From assembly GCA_000257205.1 (NCBI GenBank), contig AEZC01000213.1:1-42788 (forward strand): 42,788 bases of DNA. The letters run 5' to 3'. This document shows positions 39,821-42,788 of the stretch, in pieces. Made by a program: the position numbers and the translations under genes. A model generated the notes under the pieces. It was not told the DNA's origin and searched no databases. It was given only the letters and a program-made list of their open reading frames with translations. Position 1 is the first letter of the stretch, and every line of letters begins with the position of its first letter. This DNA is from Vibrio ordalii ATCC 33509 (GTDB lineage: Bacteria > Pseudomonadota > Gammaproteobacteria > Enterobacterales > Vibrionaceae).

Positions 39821-40732
39821 TTAATCACGCGTAATGTTGGTGCCTGCTGTGCCTTCTAAGATGCTTAGGCCATCTTCTAACGCGCCGATCCCAACGACTT
39901 TCCCGCCTTGTTGAATGAATTCGCACGAGGCTTCAATTTTTGGCCCCATAGAACCAGCATCAAATTGATAGTTGGCAAGCTCGCTTGGCGTTGTGCTGCG
40001 CAGCGCATGTTGGGTTGGTTTACCCCAATCAAGGTAAACGGCGTCAGCATCGGTCAAAATGAGCAGCGCGTCGGCGTTCAATTGTTTGGCAAGAAAGGCA
40101 GCCGACATGTCTTTGTCGATCACTGCTTCTACACCGACTAATTTGCCGTTTTCACGTTTGACTGGAATACCGCCACCACCGGTGCAAATCACCAAATGAC
40201 CGGCACTGATAAGCTGGGAAATCGCATCATGTTCGACGATGCCTATCGGTTGAGGGCTCGGAACCACACGGCGGAAGTATTGGCCGTCGGGTTTGACTGT
40301 CCAGTGGTATTTCTCAGCCAATTCACGTGCTTCTGCTTCTTGATAAACTGGGCCAATCGGTTTGGTTGGGTTGGCAAATGCAGGGTCTTTCGGGTCGACC
40401 ATCATTTGGGTCAACATGCACGAAATATTGCGTTCAGGCAGCATGTTTTTGAACTCTTGCATCAACATGTAGCCAATCATCCCTTGAGTTTCACTGCCCA
40501 ATACGTCGAGTGGGTACGGCGCTACTTTTTTGTATTCGAGACCTTGTAGTGCCAGCAGGCCAACTTGAGGGCCATTGCCATGCACCAGCACCACGTTATA
40601 GTGTTTGGCTATTTCGGAAATGGTTTTGACTGCAATTTCAATGTTGCGACGTTGAACATCTGCTTCTAATGGCTGACCACGACGAAGTAGCGCGTTTCCA
40701 CCTAATGCAACAACAACAGTTTGTTTGCTCAT
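39821..40732 (-). CDS. arcC: Carbamate kinase
   Basis: Converts carbamoyl phosphate + ADP to carbamate + ATP, the ATP-yielding step of the arginine deiminase pathway. 303 residues. Motifs: VVVALGGNALLRRGQP at the N-terminus, VLVHGNGPQVGLLALQG, ICTGGGGIPV and AVIDKDMSAAFLAKQL. It lies between arcA (74 bp upstream) and arcB on the minus strand. It is the only intact gene of the three, so its substrate supply from arcB may be absent. Confidence 0.96.
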   Translation of the reverse strand: MSKQTVVVALGGNALLRRGQPLEADVQRRNIEIAVKTISEIAKHYNVVLVHGNGPQVGLLALQGLEYKKVAPYPLDVLGSETQGMIGYMLMQEFKNMLPERNISCMLTQMMVDPKDPAFANPTKPIGPVYQEAEARELAEKYHWTVKPDGQYFRRVVPSPQPIGIVEHDAISQLISAGHLVICTGGGGIPVKRENGKLVGVEAVIDKDMSAAFLAKQLNADALLILTDADAVYLDWGKPTQHALRSTTPSELANYQFDAGSMGPKIEASCEFIQQGGKVVGIGALEDGLSILEGTAGTNITRD

Positions 40733-40805
40733 AATTCTATCTCTTCTAAGGTGGGTTGAGGCGTGCAGAGGAGATTTGCCTCAACCCATTTGATTAACCT
40801 AAGGG

Positions 40806-42025
40806 CTAGATACCGTCACGCTCAATTGGGCAGCTCATGCAGCGTGCACCGCCACGGCCACGGCCCAATTCGTCACCAGGAATAGACAGAACAGTGATGC
40901 CTGCTTTGTCGTATTTTTCATTGGTATAGGTGTTGCCTTCATAGCCAATCACGACCCCAGGTTTGACGGTTAGGACATTGTTTGCATCGTTCCACTGTTC
41001 ACGTTCTGCGTTGAAGTTGTCACCGCCCGTTGTGATCAGGTTGAGCTTGTCAACGCCAAGTGCTTTTTCGATGGCGGTCACGAAATAACCTTCTTCTTTG
41101 ACGTTCACGGCACCAGACTCATCGCCTGTGAGGCTCCAGCATTTCACATCTTTGCGTACCACTTCTGGGTAAACAGAGAAGGTGTCTTCACGCATGTGTG
41201 TCATGACGGTATCTAAGTGCATGCAAGAGCGGTGTTTTGGTAGTTCCATCGCAATGATTTGCTTCGCTTGGCCATGTTTAAATAGGCTAGCAGCTAAGTG
41301 TTCAACACCTTGCGCTGTGGTGCGCTCAGACATACCAATCAGTACTGCACCTTTGCCAATCACAAGAACGTCACCACCTTCAATGGTTGAATTATCGTAA
41401 TTAATGCTCTCGTCATCACCGAAGTATTTAATGAAGTCCTGGCCCGCAAAGCTTGGATGCCAGCGGTAAATTGCACGCACATGGTTGGTTTCACGTTGAC
41501 GTGCAGGTTTTGCCATTGGGTTGATTGATACGCCACCGTATACCCAGCAAGACGTATCGCGAGTAAAGAGATGGTTTGGTAGTGGTTCAATGATGAAATC
41601 GGTTGGTGCATGCAAGCCTTGCATCATTGAAGAGGATTTCATTGGCATTTCAGCGTAAGACAAACCACCTGTCAGGATTTTTGCCAATTCAAGGTTTGGC
41701 AGATCGCTGAGGTAGCAGCGCACGTCATTCGCAAATGTTTTGCCAAGGCGGTAATCCGATACTTGTTGAGTAAGCAGCCACTCTTTTGCGACGGGAACCG
41801 CTAGCGTGTCGGCTAATAGGTCGGTCAGCAGTAAAACTTCAACACCTTGGTCACGTAGCGTTTGTGTGAACGCATCATGCTCTTTCCCCGCACGCTCTAC
41901 GGCCAATACATCATCAAACAAAAGGTCGTGACAGTTTGATGGTGTTAAGTGAGTGAGCGTCTTGGGCGGTGAACAAGAACTCGACGTAATTGACCAATTT
42001 CAGAACCAACATATAACTTACTCAT
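40806..42025 (-). pseudogene. arcA: Arginine deiminase with a 5' frameshift
   Basis: Hydrolyses arginine to citrulline and ammonia, first step of the ADI pathway, raising pH. The gene starts at ATG 42025 ([20 protein letters not shown]), but after the HRP codons the frame runs to TAA. The family sequence resumes in another frame as [20 protein letters not shown] and continues to 40806. Only five bases (41958-41962) separate the two in-frame halves where relatives have nine (three codons), so a 4-base deletion is likely. Catalytic motifs downstream are intact ([33 protein letters not shown] with active-site Cys). A start at ATG 41921 would lack about 35 residues, including substrate-binding ones. 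Confidence 0.82.
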
Positions 42026-42044
42026 AATAGTATCTCTCTTAATT

Positions 42045-42172
42045 TATACCCTTCCTACTTGAAGCCGCAGCGGTGTTGGCTACGTTCGTTCACCCCAATC
42101 ACATAGTTTGCCTATGCTCATGGGGACTCACTCACTTGCCGCCTACCTGCAACTCCAAGTTGTTTGGGTATA
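42045..42172. repeat. ERIC element (Vibrio type)
   Basis: A 128-bp imperfect palindrome starting TATACC and ending GGGTATA. It carries the conserved ERIC core read on the minus strand (GTGAGTGAGTCCCCATGAGC and CTATGTGATTGGGGTGAACG). It lies 20 bp upstream of the arcA start, so it falls within or ahead of the arc leader and could affect its mRNA. Confidence 0.92.
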
Positions 42173-42788
42173 TATGCATTTATGCCGTTATATTTTTGAC
42201 ATTAAATTCAACTTTTTCTGGATAAATACATAATTATTTCTGTAGGGAATTTAGTATGAATTTATTTATTCACTTCTTTGTTCTGCAATTAATATTACCC
42301 TTGGTCTGTATATGTTCTTAGAGGTCCATCACAGAATGATTTATATTGAAATTCGGCGAAAATAAGAGTTTTTTAACAATGTTTATGCAGTGTTTATATT
42401 GTGAGTGTCATATTTATTACTGCTTTTTTTATGGATGTTAATTCAATTTAAATCTCACGCAGCACTACTCCATATAGGACAGGTATTTTGGTCGGGAATT
42501 TTATGCACCAAAAACACGTCGATAATTCTTAGAATTGGTTAAGAATATGCACTTGAAAAGGGTATATAGTTGAATATGAGTCGAAGAAATGGGCTGTGTT
42601 AACATAACTTTCTTAATAAAACTTGATCTCACGCAGGCTTTCTAATGTAGATGTTTTGTCTGAATTGGCGTAATAGAGGACGGAAAATGAGAGATGAAAT
42701 AGCAGGCGATCTGAATTTGGTGATAAAGGAATATAGGCCGCGTTTTATTTAGTCACCAAAAGTGGTTATTTATCCCAGCCGATTGCTA
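42173..42788. other. AT-rich right end, no firm gene; arc control region
   Basis: About 616 bp without a convincing gene. It contains several ARG-box half-site-like words (TGAAT, ATTCA), including a palindrome TGAAT-6-ATTCA at 42257-42272 (the E. coli spacing is 4), and a small 21-codon hydrophobic frame. The arcA promoter is expected here or before the ERIC element. Confidence 0.45.
42256..42321 (+). CDS. Possible small hydrophobic peptide
   Basis: A 21-codon frame, ATG to TAG, starting MNLFIHFFVLQLILPLV, with an AGGGA ribosome-site-like sequence seven bases upstream. It is almost wholly hydrophobic, so it could be a small membrane peptide. I recognise no homologue, it overlaps the palindrome above, and AT-rich DNA gives such frames by chance. 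Confidence 0.2.
   Translation: MNLFIHFFVLQLILPLVCICS

Noticed and set aside
5204..42025. Stop-codon recoding (TAG or TAA read as sense) to explain the interrupted genes
   Set aside because: Both TAA and TAG interrupt genes, ordinary genes here terminate at TAA, and three other lesions are frameshifts.

Overview
The window reads as chromosomal DNA of a Vibrio, most like the V. cholerae group. The evidence is gene content and order (hupA-yjaH, purHD, zntR, the cad region, dusB-fis, prmA, aroQ-accBC, acs), an NhaP2 antiporter with the acidic residues known from V. cholerae, a VC_2705-type symporter pair, and a Vibrio-style ERIC repeat. It is mostly core metabolism and regulation. I see no rRNA, tRNA, CRISPR array, prophage, insertion sequence or recognisable defence island.

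Layout. 0.2-5.1 kb: hupA, lipoprotein yjaH, the purH/purD operon (minus) with a palindromic repeat element between its genes, and divergent zntR. 5.2-12 kb: lysine-dependent acid response, with cadC (interrupted), pdxY, cadB and cadA. 12-14.1 kb: TonB-dependent siderophore receptor with a Fur-box-like site. 14.4-19.2 kb (all minus): fis, dusB, prmA, accC, accB, aroQ. 19.4-33.8 kb: an acetate-switch neighbourhood, with acs, a DnaQ-like exonuclease (interrupted), a cNMP/CBS/DUF294 protein (interrupted), an MFS transporter, the CrbS-type hybrid sensor kinase (frameshifted), the VC_2705-type symporter and its DUF4212 subunit, nhaP2, and the CrbR-type response regulator. 34-35.8 kb: dsbD. 36-42 kb (all minus): an ArgR-family regulator, pyrI, pyrB with a pyrL leader and UTP-type attenuator, and the arginine deiminase operon arcA-arcC-arcB(argF), in which arcA and arcB are both broken. 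42.05-42.17 kb: an ERIC element. The rest of the right end is AT-rich with no convincing gene.

The most striking feature is the density of broken genes: four in-frame stops, two small frameshifts and one 8-bp tandem-repeat expansion, hitting six genes in 42.8 kb. The targets are cadC, a DnaQ-like exonuclease, the CBS/DUF294 protein, crbS, arcA and arcB. They cluster in acid response, acetate sensing and arginine fermentation, while the housekeeping genes between them look intact. Either this lineage is losing those functions or the assembly carries errors; the reads would decide.

How the parts fit: PdxY could supply PLP to the PLP-dependent CadA. CrbS/CrbR-type systems control acs in Vibrio, and here sensor, regulator, target and symporter all lie within about 14 kb. 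Carbamoyl phosphate links pyrBI with arcB/arcC, and an ArgR-family regulator sits in the same stretch.
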